A DNA stretch of 64,000 bases from Glebionis coronaria (taxonomy: Eukaryota; Streptophyta; Magnoliopsida; Asterales; Asteraceae). The translations under genes and the position numbers were made by a program. Shown here piece after piece: positions 11,140 to 24,362 of the stretch (within the stretch, counting starts at the first letter, position 1; every line of letters starts with the position of its first letter). The notes beneath the pieces are model-generated. The model made no database searches, had not been told where the DNA came from, and worked only from the letters and a program-made list of their open reading frames with translations. Where the stretch lies: positions 549,952,630 to 550,016,629 of the forward strand of contig CM046882.1 in the NCBI GenBank assembly GCA_025667525.1, given 5' to 3'.

Positions 11140-13370
11140 CTAAAAATGAGCATCCTCTTGTCAACACTTTCATGATTATAAAGTTATTGATTGAGATTGG
11201 GCTATACGTAAAAATGCACGTGAATTAAGTAAGTTGAAAATGGCCTACTAAAAACGAATAAAATCACGAAAGCAACCCGAGATCGTTGTTCGACGAGGAA
11301 ATTGTGAATTTGAGAATCTTGACTCGCTGTCGCATTAATGATCGAAGAAAGTCGTTGTAAAAATGAAAGCGAACACGTAAACGTAAAATAATGTAAATCA
11401 TGTAAATCGAGAAAATGACGAAAAATTAAAAATTTTGAAAACTAAAAATGAAAAAACACTATTGACGTAAAATTTAATTCTAAGCAACTTTTAAAACTAC
11501 AACTTTTCTTGAAAATGACTCTAGCTTAATGAAAAAGCTAATATGAACTTTTGTAAAACTCAAAATCTTAATTAAGACACTACAAAAGCTATAACTTTGC
11601 AAACCTACCTAAAATGAGATAAGAAAATAAGTTGTGAAAGAATTTTTCAAATAAGCTCAATGATTAAAAAGAACTAAGCAAAATCATATTCCTATAAAAG
11701 ACAAAATAGTCGTTTATGAGAAATATGATACCAAATGGAATGAGAACTTAGAGAACGACCTAAATTGTAATTGAAAAGAGTTTGCAATCCAGAAAATAGC
11801 AATAACCACACACACGATAAGCTTGAAATCAACAATAAGCACTTTGGTAAAAATGAGTTAAGCTCGTTTTCTAGTAGAAAGCACACCAAACACTAACAAA
11901 CTTCTAGGACTAGTAAAACTCGAGGGGAAAATGAGATTGGAACACAAAACTTGTGTTGTGGACGTTTGATTATAAGCAGAAACGAAAATAAGCCAAGACG
12001 GGCTGAAGCTATGAAAATAAGACAGACACAAAACGTATTAATATATTGTAAAGGGAAGAGTTAACGAAAAAGTTCAATAGATCAGCTGGTTATGGTGTGC
12101 CATGTTGTGCCTGATTAGAGAATGTGATCACGGGATCGAGCCATGTTGTGCCTTTTTTTGTTAATTTTTTTTTAATTTTGGCTTATGAAAAAACCAGCTT
12201 ATAAGCAGTTGGCTTATAGCTTTTAACAATGATTACAAGCATAAAAAAAAACACACAGAAAATAATCAGAATCAAAGTAGTTGCAAAAGAAATGAGCAAA
12301 GTAACAGTGGTGAGCTATATGTGCACAAATGGACTTCTATGGCCAACTTAAGCTCAACACAACTTCTCCAATAAGCTCTATCAAAACAACAAACCTCAAA
12401 ACAGATAAAAAGAACCTAAATTACTACTAGAATCCTAGATTTCTACTTCCAAATCCTCAAAATGAATGCAAAATAGCCGTTGGTGCTTAAGGCACTTAAG
12501 AACATAATATTTTGCACTATGAATGACATGAATTTTGAGCAAGTGGTGTAATAAAAACATATTATTAATGATTTATCTTGACTGCTTTAGTAATTTATAA
12601 TGATTTTGTTTTATATTGAGCCTACATAGTTCAGAACATAATAGAACGCTATTAGTCTGTGTAACTAACAGTTCAACACACATCACTTTGCCTGCCTTTG
12701 AAGGTCCCTCAAGATTAACTTATCAACTTCTCAGATGTGTTGTTTTTGGACATAAACGTGTGGTTCTGGTCCTTCAAAGCTTGTTCCATTTAAGACTACT
12801 TGATTCGACACGTTCTTCGTAAACGATACGTCGTTTACTTTATAATTTTCATAATATAGTGTTGTGAGTTGTCTATTTTCAAATTGTCACTTCTTACATC
12901 TGTTGAAGAGTTGATGATTCAAATGGCAAAAGAATAAGTAAAAGGATAATTAATCTCGACTCTTTTAATAATTCAATGATCTTTTTAAATATTGAGGTTG
13001 CATATAGAACATTTAGAAGTCGTAAGTTCTTTTGACATTGTGCTGTGTTAGGCAACAAATTGCTTTGCATTTCAACTTGTCCATTCATATTGACCAATGG
13101 CCATTAAGTTACATAACATCATCACCTCATTTGCTGTACACTTCAAGTTGCTGTTACGTTGAGATATTTTAGAAGCTTTGAGAACCTCGGTTATTAGTAG
13201 TTTGGAACCCAAGTTGTGGATTTTTGCTGTTGGTTTTCTTTTATTTGTTCTTGCACACTTGTATGGAGATGAAATTGATAAATTAGATTCTTTCAAAGCT
13301 CAATCGACTTTGCAGTTATTGGTTATCAGAGAGGCAAATGGTTTAAAATAAAGGATGTTTGGTTTTATGA
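11140..13370. other. Stretch without recognisable genes
   Basis: The DNA is AT-rich, with an A-rich part (11200-11900) and clusters of 'cttataagc' words around 12180-12230. Short ORFs at 12616-12822, 12894-13097 and 13072-13296 have no recognisable motif and are not called. Confidence 0.5.
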
Positions 13371-13531
13371 AATGTGGCGGATAATAGTAATTAAACATAT
13401 CTCAATGCACTCTCGTTTATAAAGTTAAAAACGACACACCAGCTATTAGACATAATACAAATGTGGCGGATGATAGTAATTAAACATATCTCAATGCACT
13501 CTCGTTTATAAAGATAAAAAACGACACACCA
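13371..13531. repeat. Direct duplication, period 89 bp
   Basis: The block starting 'aatgtggcggataatagtaa' at 13371 is repeated at 13460 with a few changes. Each copy is about 70 bp and ends 'acgacacacca', separated by a short linker. Confidence 0.85.
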
Positions 13532-14204
13532 ACAAACCCAGAAGTCTCAACATAAGCCGGAAAATTGGGTTTATGAAGTATAAGCCGAAAAACAAATAAG
13601 CTCATAAGCTTAAACAAACATATGGAGCGGGCGAGTCTTTGACTTAGTTGAGGTTTTCCCTTGGGGAGGGCGAGTCTTCGATTCAGTTGTACATGGTTGT
13701 TTTAGACTCGTTCCCGGGTCTCACACCCAGGGTGTATCTAGTGAGGTTTGCAATGAGTTCTATATTGTGCGGTCAGATGACTTACCACTACCGTTTGGTG
13801 GTGGTTAAATAATGGAAAGGTGTTTTTTTCGAGAGAAAACGCAGTTTTGAAACAGTAGATAACCAGTTTTGAGTGTTTGGGGCTGCGTTTTTGAAGCTGG
13901 TTATCTATTTGCTGAGGAAAGAACTTGAATGAGAGGGTACTTTTGAGTGTTTGGCCGAAGATAAGTGGCAAATTGGCAATATCTTAACACGCATATACCA
14001 TTCTGGTGATTTTCTAGCAGGGTCAAAGATCCGCGGACGATGGGGTGGGTTTGAAACATTGGAGAAATGGGTTACAGGGGCATTTGCTAGTCATACAACA
14101 GTTTCTATGAAGGATGAACCAAGCAAATCTTTGGGTTGGTGAATCAGGTCACGAGAATTAGAGGGTAAAGCCTTTGCCGATTAAAATCTTATACATATAT
14201 GATA
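13532..14204. other. Stretch without recognised genes
   Basis: It contains two similar 'gggcgagtctt(t/c)ga' blocks (about 13627 and 13667) and a 64-codon open frame (13951-14142). That frame is W/G-rich but matches no family I recognise. It is the left flank of a Helitron terminus. Confidence 0.4.
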
Positions 14205-14234
14205 CTAGCTAAAAGACCCGTGAAATTCACGGGT
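14205..14234 (-). mobile_element. Helitron 3' terminus (minus orientation)
   Basis: On the plus strand the sequence reads A|CTAG, then 7 bases, then the perfect palindrome ACCCGTGAA-A-TTCACGGGT at 14216-14234. Read on the minus strand this is a hairpin followed shortly by CTAG and a host T, the hallmark of a plant Helitron 3' end. The matching 5' TC end should lie to the right, but I could not place it. Confidence 0.75.
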
Positions 14235-14501
14235 ATATATTTAAGTAACGTCAAAAAAAGTAGTGAACGACATTACTTGTTATGAATTTATAACTTAGAA
14301 AAACCATAGTCGGGCAGATACAAAAACTTGATTAATATGTATCGTTGCTTAGTTGTTATATATGGTCAAATCACAGGCCAAACATGATGCCCATAAGACG
14401 TGGATTCCTTTCTTTTCAAGTACCTCTGCCCCTTTATTTACATAAATGAACAAAGTATAACCCTGCTAATCGACCTAGATAGCTAATCTTTCGCTTATGT
14501 C

Positions 14502-14657
14502 TTAAAGCTTCCACGACACCTCCCTTATACCCTGCAGAATCTGAACTGACTCCAACGTATCAGAAACAATCATCACCCTCTCGATTGCTAGGTCCTTTAT
14601 GTTTGTTAACATAGATAGAGCAAATAATATTGCCTCCAATTATGTCTCAAGTCGAGG
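14502..14657 (-). pseudogene. RNase H-like (RVT_3 type) gene fragment
   Basis: Read on the minus strand from about 14657, the frame encodes L-E-A-I-L-F-A-L-S-M-L-T-N-I, then R-V-M-I-V-S-D-T-L-E-S-V-Q-I-L-Q-G. This is the typical E-A-x-A-L ... (E/S)-D-(S/T)-x-x-x-V pattern of the RNase H type-1 domain found in plant retroelement-derived proteins. One in-frame TAA lies just before L-E-A, and the frame ends at TAA 14502-14504. It is a short fragment and not a working gene. It lies inside the putative Helitron whose 3' end is at 14205, so capture is likely. Confidence 0.5.
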
Positions 14658-15253
14658 TCACCTCTACGTGGCTTACAAATAGGAATGTCACGTCTCAATG
14701 CTACTTCTTCCTATGACCAGGAATTATAGATCGGCTATTCTTTCCTTCCATCAAGAAAGGCACCTCTGGACGTCTACTTCAACTTCAGCCACTTCTAGAG
14801 GTAACAATTTATCGTGAGTCACTATTAAATGGATATGGATTTCTTTCCCCGGGGTAACAATTTATCGTGAGTGCTAATTTTTCCATTAAAGTTATCACAC
14901 TTTAGTTCACACTCATTTTTCTCAAGAAAGCCAGCTCATCACCAGTCGTAGAGATTAGAGATGATTATGCGCCCATAAACGTACTATCTGTACACACAAA
15001 TGGCCACTCAGGCATAAAAAATTAGCATTTGCTGTCGGCATTGATACAGATATGGGTAATACAGTCGATTCGATAGTACTTTGAATTCACATGCAATAAT
15101 GACTATATAGATAATGATCATGATTAGTAAAAACTGTCTTACAAGGTAATAACATAGTTGATTGCAAATTCCATAACCGATCATGCACATATCTTGTAGC
15201 GATTCTACTTTTACACATGGCTTATATCTCTATGTTGAATACATGTATTGCAG

Positions 15254-15814
15254 TGCGCATACGGATTGCATTGTAACCGAAGATCTGGAAGTGGCAGACA
15301 TCTTTCTACGTCAGGTTGACAGGTTCTCATTCTTGTAATTGTTATTATATGGATTTATGTTTAGTGCTGCTGTATTCGATAACACAAGCACAAGATTCAG
15401 TGATGGATTTCGTTTTGGACTCGCGCAGAGGTATCATATATGTAATCATTATTAATCTAGAATACCGTATCAATATATTTTGCTGTTAATAATAGTCTTA
15501 TTGATTGGCCAATTAAATGACATGTTGGTATAAGTATAAGCAGGATCCATGCTCGTGGTCCTGTAGGAGTTGAAGGATTGCTAACAACGCTATGTTATAC
15601 CCGTGGTTTTCTATTATTTACAAGAATTGATAGATTTTATATTCAGTATGTGGTATTTCGAGTAATTTATCCTTTTGCTATGTTTTCAAATCCCACGTTA
15701 TGATCTGCGTGATATGGTTTGTTTATATTTTAGGATTGCTATAGAAAACGGACATGTGGTTGATACGATAAAGGGGTGGTGTATACTCACAAAGACCTCA
15801 CTCAACAAGCTTAA
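15254..15814 (+). pseudogene. P5CS: Delta-1-pyrroline-5-carboxylate synthetase, last four exons
   Basis: Four plus-strand exon-like blocks bounded by AG/GT follow one another in order: 15254-15322 (A-H-T-D-C-I-V-T-E-D ... F-L-R-Q-V-D), 15365-15430 (A-A-V-F-D-N-T-S-T-R-F-S-D-G-F-R-F-G-L), 15541-15593 ([17 protein letters not shown]) and 15734-15814 (G-H-V-V-D-T ... ending at a stop). These match the conserved C-terminus of the gamma-glutamyl phosphate reductase domain of P5CS, the bifunctional first enzyme of proline synthesis. The upstream exons and the whole kinase domain are missing. The last block has a one-base frame change after V-V-D-T, and block 2 ends irregularly. It is therefore a gene fragment, probably moved by the adjacent Helitron. 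Confidence 0.75.
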
Positions 15815-16749
15815 AATCCTTTGCTCTCGGGTATCATCAACCTGAACTTGGATGGTAGCCACTGCATGATTCTTGCCTGAGCAACCCTTATCAAGTCAAA
15901 TAGCTAGATGAAGCTTGCAACGCTAGTCGTGTGTTTTTTCTCCAAAATGTTGTAAAGTCACATTTAACGCCAGCTTTCTATGTGTTCGTGATGTGAGCGG
16001 ACCAGGCTGTCGAGACCACTATTTATCTAATAAGTAATCCGATTCGTTTTGGGGATAGAGGGGTTAAATGAGAGTGAGTGTGTTAGAACTGTGTGTTGAG
16101 ACAAGTAATCAAATCATAATTCGATTCCTTTTGGGGATAGAGGGGTTGAAGCTGAAGCTCAGGTACCAAAAGGAATATGTAAACACAAACGAAGTTAAGA
16201 AAACACACGCAATATGTTTATTTTCGTTCAGTGTGTATGCTTTCAGCGTGTATTCATTCAGCGTGTATTCAGTGTGTTGAGTTCATGGTGTGTCAGTGTT
16301 TGTTGCATCTCAGTGAACTAAAACATACATCGCTGGACACCTTTTAGGTTGCCAAATAATCATTAAATACCTTTATTTCTAAAACCAAAAGTCCCCTGGC
16401 CAAAACTATCGCAATCTGTCATAGTACATTATTTTCTACAATTAACAAAGCTAATGACAAACAATCAAAACCCACAAAAACATAAACTGGTGTAGCGCAA
16501 AATAAGCACTACTAAATTGTCCAAACATAAAAATGGGTGTTTCATTTGTTCCAGGCTTTTCGTTACAGCAACAACAAAGAAAAAATAGCTGGCAAGTCAC
16601 ATAAGGTTAGAATTTGTTTTACGTGTTATGGCTAGCATGAAAACCTTCCCTCAACAAACATCCATCATCAACCAGCAACCTGTAATACTTCACTAGTTGA
16701 TTCAGCTTATATAGCCGGCTTATGGCTTATTTGATTTTGGGCTTATGTT
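15815..16749. other. Stretch without genes; small direct repeats
   Basis: A 33-bp phrase ending 'ttttggggatagaggggtt' occurs at about 16032-16064 and again at 16116-16148. A short 'ttcagcgtgtatt' repeat lies at 16240-16275. No gene was recognised. Confidence 0.6.
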
Positions 16750-17260
16750 TCATGAGCTCACTTTCTGTGCCTTAAAGAAGCCATCATTGGGAGGCAAACC
16801 TAAGTTACGACCTTTGCTTATGAAACTCGCTAGAAGCTGACCTCCTGCGTAACTTGAAGAATGTAGATGATCAAAATGATTCACAAACTCTAAAACACTA
16901 AGTTTATCGTATGTGTAAAACTGGAAATTCACATAATCGATAACATGCCCATATTTCTCCCATAAAGCCAAGTAATGACTGTTGACAAGCTCATCATCTT
17001 CATATGGGGCAATAGAAGCAAATTTGATGGTTCGTGTTTTCTTTAGAGTTGTAATAAATGCATTCAGCAAAAGTGTCTTTGTCGTGTGAGTGGAAGTTTT
17101 CGTAGTCAATGTCGATACCATCTAAATTGTATTGCTTTATCATGCTGGTTAAGGAAGAAACTGCATTTTTAACCCATGAAGGTGTAATGGACTTCAACTT
17201 TAGAGTTTATTGGCATATCTGTTAGCTTGACTGAGTCAGATTCAGCACCAAAGTCGTGTA
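16750..17260 (-). pseudogene. GH18 chitinase, broken copy 2
   Basis: The minus-strand coding pieces resemble plant class III / narbonin-like GH18 chitinases, which cleave chitin. From the N-terminal side: 17260-17190 reads [18 protein letters not shown], matching the early T-D-V-P-I-N region. It is joined directly to [10 protein letters not shown], so the middle is deleted. Next comes the catalytic motif L-D-G-I-D-I-D-Y-E (about 17115), with the D-x-x-D-x-D-x-E residues intact. A frame change follows near 17060. The C-terminal half then reads F-A-S-I-A-P-Y, Y-G-H-V-I-D-Y-V-N-F-Q-F-Y, L-L-A-S-F-I-S. The frame ends at 16750. The internal deletion and frameshift make it a pseudogene. Its sister copy at 17709-18538 has lost the catalytic motif instead. 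Confidence 0.75.
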
Positions 17261-17708
17261 AAAGATTCGAGTTTGCAACTGTTTAGTCATCAACAGATGA
17301 TTGGATTAGTTCAAGAACACAAGGTGGCATACTGACATATATCAACTCCAAATCTAGTACTATATATATCTGGTATGGTCAACTATGGGCCAAGATCTAC
17401 ATTATGTTTTAGGCCGAAGATATGTTAACTTATGATTTCTAATTTCATAAACTGAAAATTGAGAACTGTAACATCTGAATTAATCAGATAAATTAGGGAG
17501 GAAGACCCCAAATTTTTTCTCGTAACTCTGTGACTTTGTGGTGCTGAACTGCTGATATTAGCCTAAATCTCATGAACAAGAATTAGTTATAAAGCTGAAT
17601 AAAAACTAATGAAATATTGGAAATTGTAACGTATATCATGTATAAAGATACATTACTAGATATAACAAGGTTACAAACATAGAAAACAGATAGAATGTTA
17701 CATGCATA
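17261..17708. other. Spacer between chitinase copies
   Basis: AT-rich DNA with no gene seen. Confidence 0.5.
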
Positions 17709-18538
17709 CTAATGAGGGACAGCTAGCAACGCTTGTGATTTCTTTTCATATTTGAAACCTAAAGCCTTTGAATCATCTGCAGACCAAACAAAGATCCCAC
17801 CGAGTTTACCTTGGCTCTTAAGCCTGCTACACGCAGTAAAGAACCCGTTTTGTGGTGACAGGCCACCACTTCCGGCACTAATGAAGCTAGCCAAGATACT
17901 GCCTCCATAATTCGACCTTTGTGTCTCAAAATAAGTCATAAACTGCGAAACAGTGGTTCCTATATCATACGCATAAAATTGAAAACTAACATAGTCCATA
18001 ACATGACCGTAGCTTTTCCAAAGAGCCATGTAATGACTCTGAACATCGCCATCATCAAAAGGAGCTATAGATGCGAACGAAATGACTCCAAGTTATACTC
18101 TTGGATGATCTTAGTAAGTGAAGAAACAGCGTTAGCAACCCACGAATCAGCCGAAGAAGGGCTAAAGTAACAACTTTCTTCATTCACACTGGCACCACCT
18201 ATGCCGCTATGCTCAAAACTTTGACATTTGGATGTTGACTTTTGATTAATGAAACTTGTGAAGGGCTGAGATTATCGCTGTCCCAATACGTGTAATTGGC
18301 CATTGGTTGGTGAGGCTGACAGGCTGTAGATGAAGTGGTGTTAGTCGATAGCGAAAGCAAGTAAGTAGTGGAATTGGACGTTTGGGTTGATGGGCACGTC
18401 CGAAAATTTGTCATTTTTGAACTTTGCTGCAATATATGCACGAAACAGGCCTGGTTTTGATATTTTGGCTTGTGTTGATGTTATGGAAAAAAGTGATTGT
18501 AGAGTGAAAATAAGTATGAAAAGCCTAAAGAAGTCCAT
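17709..18538 (-). pseudogene. GH18 chitinase, broken copy 1 (catalytic motif deleted)
   Basis: I chose the start at 18538 ([11 protein letters not shown]) because a typical signal peptide follows, ending near T-Q-A; this suggests a secreted ancestor. Then come the mature N-terminus F-R-A-Y-I-A-A-K-F and [19 protein letters not shown] one-base frame change follows near 18345, then [11 protein letters not shown], a second frame change near 18210, [18 protein letters not shown] (about 18150-18100), and directly [11 protein letters not shown]. The block that should hold D-G-x-D-x-D-x-E is missing at the Y-N-L junction (about 18095). The C-terminus ([28 protein letters not shown]) is open to the stop at 17709. 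With two frameshifts and no active site it cannot be a chitinase. Confidence 0.8.
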
Positions 18539-19020
18539 TTGATTGTGTTTAATGTTTAAGTGATCAAAAGACACAGGAAAAAAGTAGTTAAATATGAATC
18601 ATCTGAAGTCAATATTCAGATTTGGTGGCGCAAGTGGGCTTCTGCTGTTGTTGATTGATAGAAGTGCATTCATGTTTGTTCACTGAATGTTGCTATGCTT
18701 GACAATCATACAGATATCGAACACCTTTTTTTCAAGAGTTGATGTACAAGTCTATCAAATAAGAGATGTAACCACAATTCAACAAAAGTAGATGCAATAA
18801 TAACCGCATTTGACTTATACTGCTAGTACAATCACTGAATCAATAACCTAACAGTTCAACCAAATAAACACAAAGCCATATATTTCAACTAATTGCAATC
18901 GACAATATTTTCTGACCCAAAATGGGTTCACCGTTGGGTTATTATATACTTGTAAATCAGGGGTGCCATTAGTTGGTATTGGGTTCTCCTATCAGGTGTG
19001 ATCGATTGCGCAGGCTAAGA

Positions 19021-19085
19021 TATAATGGACTTCAACCTATAAAGTTTATTGGCATATCTGTTACGCTGACTGAGTCAGATTCAAC
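19021..19085 (-). pseudogene. Chitinase N-terminal remnant, third copy
   Basis: The block 'tttattggcatatctgtta' followed by 'gactgagtcagattca' is shared with 17195-17250. On the minus strand it encodes S-V-T-D-M-P-I-N-F, the same N-terminal GH18 piece as in copy 2. Nothing else of the gene is present here. Confidence 0.55.
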
Positions 19086-19580
19086 AAATATGTACTCACG
19101 AAAAATATCCTGAGTTTGCAGAAGTTCAATCAACAAACAAATTAACGTATTGGGTCTAGAAAACCAAGGAAGTTGTACATCAACTAGATCAAATAGATAA
19201 AAGCAGTGTTTAGATTGTTATCCAAACTCTATGTAAGCCAATTAATTCTATACCAAATTGAACAAGAGGGAAATCAATTCCCAATATTGAAGGTGTGTTT
19301 GGAAAGCTTTTGCTTAAGTGCTTATTCTTTAAATTTCTATACCAAATTTGAAAACAAACTGAACCAAGCACCACAGTTTATCAAAAAACAGACGATACAC
19401 AAAAAACTCATATAGCTAGAAAATCAACTTGATAACTTGATTATTGGTAACACCATCTTTAACACAAATTTAACTAGAATACTTGTTAATACGAACAAAT
19501 ACTACCCAAACCATCCAAATTTGAAGACAATAAAACCCCCTACACATACAGCAAGACTTAAAGCCCAATCCGAAACACAA
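19086..19580. other. 3' flank of histone H4
   Basis: AT-rich flank with no gene seen. A 69-codon frame at 19206-19415 on the plus strand has no recognisable content. Confidence 0.5.
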
Positions 19581-20228
<648 letters not shown>

Positions 20229-20298
20229 CTGAAATGTGTGTGAAATTAGTACTGTAATTGATTGTGATGACTGATGAAGGTGAAATGTGGGGATGGGG

Positions 20299-20306
20299 TA
20301 TATATA
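20299..20306 (-). promoter_or_regulatory. TATA box of histone H4
   Basis: TATATATA flanked by C/G-rich sequence (CCCAC before it and CCCC after it on the minus strand). It is the only good TATA candidate between the gene and its upstream octamer-like site. Confidence 0.6.
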
Positions 20307-20407
20307 GTGGGTGAATGGGTAGAAGGTTAATGTGTATTAGTTTGGAATGTTAGTGATCGTTCGATTAAGATGTGTGGTGATGGACGCTTTGGATTAGGTG
20401 AAAGTCA

Positions 20408-20415
20408 CACGGATC
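20408..20415 (+). promoter_or_regulatory. Histone octamer-like element
   Basis: CACGGATC matches the plant histone promoter octamer CGCGGATC at seven of eight positions. It lies about 100 bp upstream of the TATA box. Octamers of this kind drive S-phase and meristem expression of plant histone genes. Function here is inferred. Confidence 0.45.
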
Positions 20416-21932
<1,517 letters not shown>

Positions 21933-22088
21933 TTTAGTAATATAAAATTTTTAATTAGTCATAAAATGTGAAGTTCTTTTCAGAACCAAATAAATTTACA
22001 GAACTGCAAGAACCGGCTTTTTACTCTTAAAATGCACATGTATTTTCATCATGTTAGTTTATCAAGTAGTTATCCATGGATTTTCATC

Positions 22089-22213
22089 AAATAATTAATG
22101 TCTACGTGGATAAGAGATACAGGTTGTCAACAAGTTGCCCATTCTCAAATTACTCTAGGATGGGCAACTTGTTGACAACTTGTATCTCTTATCCACGTCG
22201 ACATTAATTATTT
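22089..22213. repeat. Near-perfect 54-nt inverted repeat
   Basis: Arms 22089-22142 and 22160-22213 are reverse complements with two mismatches and are separated by a 17-nt loop. The arms include GATAAGAGATACA and TTGTCAACAAGTTGCCCAT. It could be a very short foldback transposon or a small-RNA precursor-like hairpin. Confidence 0.95.
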
Positions 22214-22699
22214 TACACATCATTATACAACTTCCACCTCATTTATAGTATATTTATTTTAAAAAAATGAAGTCTCATCTTCTTCTTCATTTTCATGAGT
22301 CTTGCAACCATTATATCCTTTTATTCATTACGAGCACCTCTACATCCCATCTACATGCACTCCTTTCAAAAACGTAAAATTGAAACCTACAAGCATCAAA
22401 GTAGTCTTTTCTAACAACCTCATAAAAAGTTAAATTAGTTTAAAATAACAATTTGTTAAACATCTTTTGTTCAAAGGTAAAAATTAATTAATTAATTGCG
22501 TGTTTGTTAAAAATCTAGAAATCTATGGTATTTGATCAAAGTTAGGTACTCATATATTTACCTTTAACTAATTAATTTATTAACTCTTTTATTGTTTGTA
22601 ATAATATTCTTAAATGATGGTAATATGGTAAACTTAATCTAAATTTCTTATTTATTTTTTGACTGAAATATTAATTTAGGACGTTCAAAAATAGTAACC
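22214..22699. other. AT-rich stretch without genes
   Basis: No gene or repeat end was recognised. Confidence 0.5.
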
Positions 22700-22731
22700 T
22701 GAACTATTAATATGGGACGGAGGGAATATTA
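22700..22731 (-). mobile_element. Stowaway-like MITE end (single end)
   Basis: The phrase 'tgggacggagggaatatta' is the reverse complement of the CTCCCTCCGTCCCA terminus common to plant Stowaway-type MITEs. The partner end was not found, so this is a truncated copy or chance similarity. Confidence 0.4.
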
Positions 22732-22950
22732 GATAGGATATAGTCTTTTTTTTAGGAAGGTGAACAAATTGCTAATTAGGTAGATGTTGTAAAGAGACAA
22801 ATTAAGTAGCTCATCACAATTGTGTCGTATATGCTTTAGAATGGGGGAACGGAGGTTGGTGGTTGGGCAGGTAGGGCTTTGACGCTAGACCTTTGTTGGC
22901 GCAGCACTCCTTGGTTGACGTCAAAACCACTAGCTAGAGCCAACCACTTC

Positions 22951-22993
22951 CCCTCCCCCCCCCCCCCACACACACACACACATACACACACAT
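22951..22993. repeat. C-run and (CA)n microsatellite
   Basis: Fifteen or so C residues followed by (CA)n with one T interruption. Confidence 0.9.
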
Positions 22994-23243
22994 TTTTTTT
23001 GAAAATTTTGAATAAACTAGCCGTTGTGGGGTGTTTTGGGCTGTTTTTTTTATAAAAAAAACAAATGTAGTCGTTGGATGCAAAAAAAAAGTCGTTACAT
23101 ATTTCTTTATTTTCAAATTTTTTCAAAAAAAGACCCTTAAATCACTTTATAAATTAAACCTATTTTCACCCAATTTTTTACACTCATTTCTTAGACTTTA
23201 TATCTCATTTTTTTATAATCTCTTTCAATTTTACTCATAAAAA

Positions 23244-24362
23244 ATGGATCCCAATTGGACAAACAACATGTTTAACGATCCTTCCAACCAATTCTCAAAT
23301 TACATTCCCGGTTCGTCTACGAATTCGGGATCTTCTTCTCAACCCCAATTCAACCATATGCCAGTTTTTTCCAAATCAAAATGAAGCATATATGAAATTT
23401 TAACAAGATCAATTTTTGAAATTTCAACAAGCCCAAATTGGTTCACAACCACAACCTACACCACAATCCGACCAACAATCCCATCCCCTACTAGACGAAG
23501 ACGAAAATGAAGAACAAGTCCCGACACCAACGTCAAAGAAAATTCGCCGTAAGAAGGGGAAGACTAAGAGGTGGATGAAGAACCGGAAGAAGCCGGTACG
23601 GATCGGCATTTGTGGACTGATGACGAGGAGTATCTTTTGGCCGAATGTTACATAGAAATTTCTGAGGATCCCAAGATTGGTGTGTGTCAAAAAAAGATAC
23701 TTTTTGGTACAAGGTAACCGACGCATACAATGCGGTTGCGAAAACCAAAAAATCCCCGAAAACGCACGAAGAACATGATGACGGGAAAGTGGACACCGTT
23801 GAATCGTCAAATTAAAAAGTTTAATAGTCTTTATGACGAGATGCAAGTGACGAGTGGGGAAAACGATGAGGGGTTTATGGCTCGGGTTGAGATAGCTTAT
23901 AAAAGATTATCAAGGGGGGTAACTTTTAAGCACAAGTTGGCTTGAAATTTTTTGAAGATCAAACACAAGTAGAAGAACGTCGATTCGACTCAATAAAGGC
24001 AACATCGTCTTCGTGTTACCGAGGAAGGTCCCGAGTTCTTCGGTCCAGACGCCGTCCCACGGCCACCCGGGTCGTATCGTATTGCTAAAAGCCAACGCTC
24101 CTCCAACTTAACGGCTAGTTCCGATTCAAACCCAGAAGCTTATCAACAAATGATGAAAGAATAATACGAGTGTGAGACAATATCTAAATTGGATATCGAG
24201 CGTGAGTCAACCGCGGAAATCAATTACTTCAACATGCATAAGGTGGCCCAAGAATTCACAATTCTTCAAATCGATACAAGCATGATGAGTCCCTCGGACC
24301 GGGCAATCAACGAGAGTCAAAAAGATGCGATTCGCGCATCGTATGCTCCTTCCGAGAACTAG
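23244..24362 (+). pseudogene. PIF/Harbinger-type Myb/SANT-like ORF1 protein, broken
   Basis: The start at 23244 (M-D-P-N-W-T-N-N-M-F) gives the Q/S-rich N-terminus typical of the plant proteins annotated 'glutathione S-transferase T3-like', which are the Myb/SANT-like second proteins of PIF/Harbinger transposons. They bind DNA and help the DDE transposase. Downstream pieces in other frames follow the family order: the acidic and basic K-K-I-R-R-K-K-G-K-T-K region (23540-23575), W-T-D-D-E-E-Y-L-L-A-E-C-Y (about 23610), F-W-Y-K-V-T-D-A-Y-N (23700), a G-K-W-T-P-L-N-R-Q-I-K-K-F-N block (23785-23830), and the C-terminus S-D-R-A-I-N-E-S-Q-K ... S-Y-A-P-S-E-N-stop at 24362. At least three frame changes (near 23370, 23570 and 23760) and later stops disable it. 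No transposase ORF is nearby. Confidence 0.75.

Noticed and set aside
23424..23846. 140-codon minus-strand ORF
   Set aside because: Antisense shadow of the Harbinger-type ORF1, whose family sequence reads on the plus strand.
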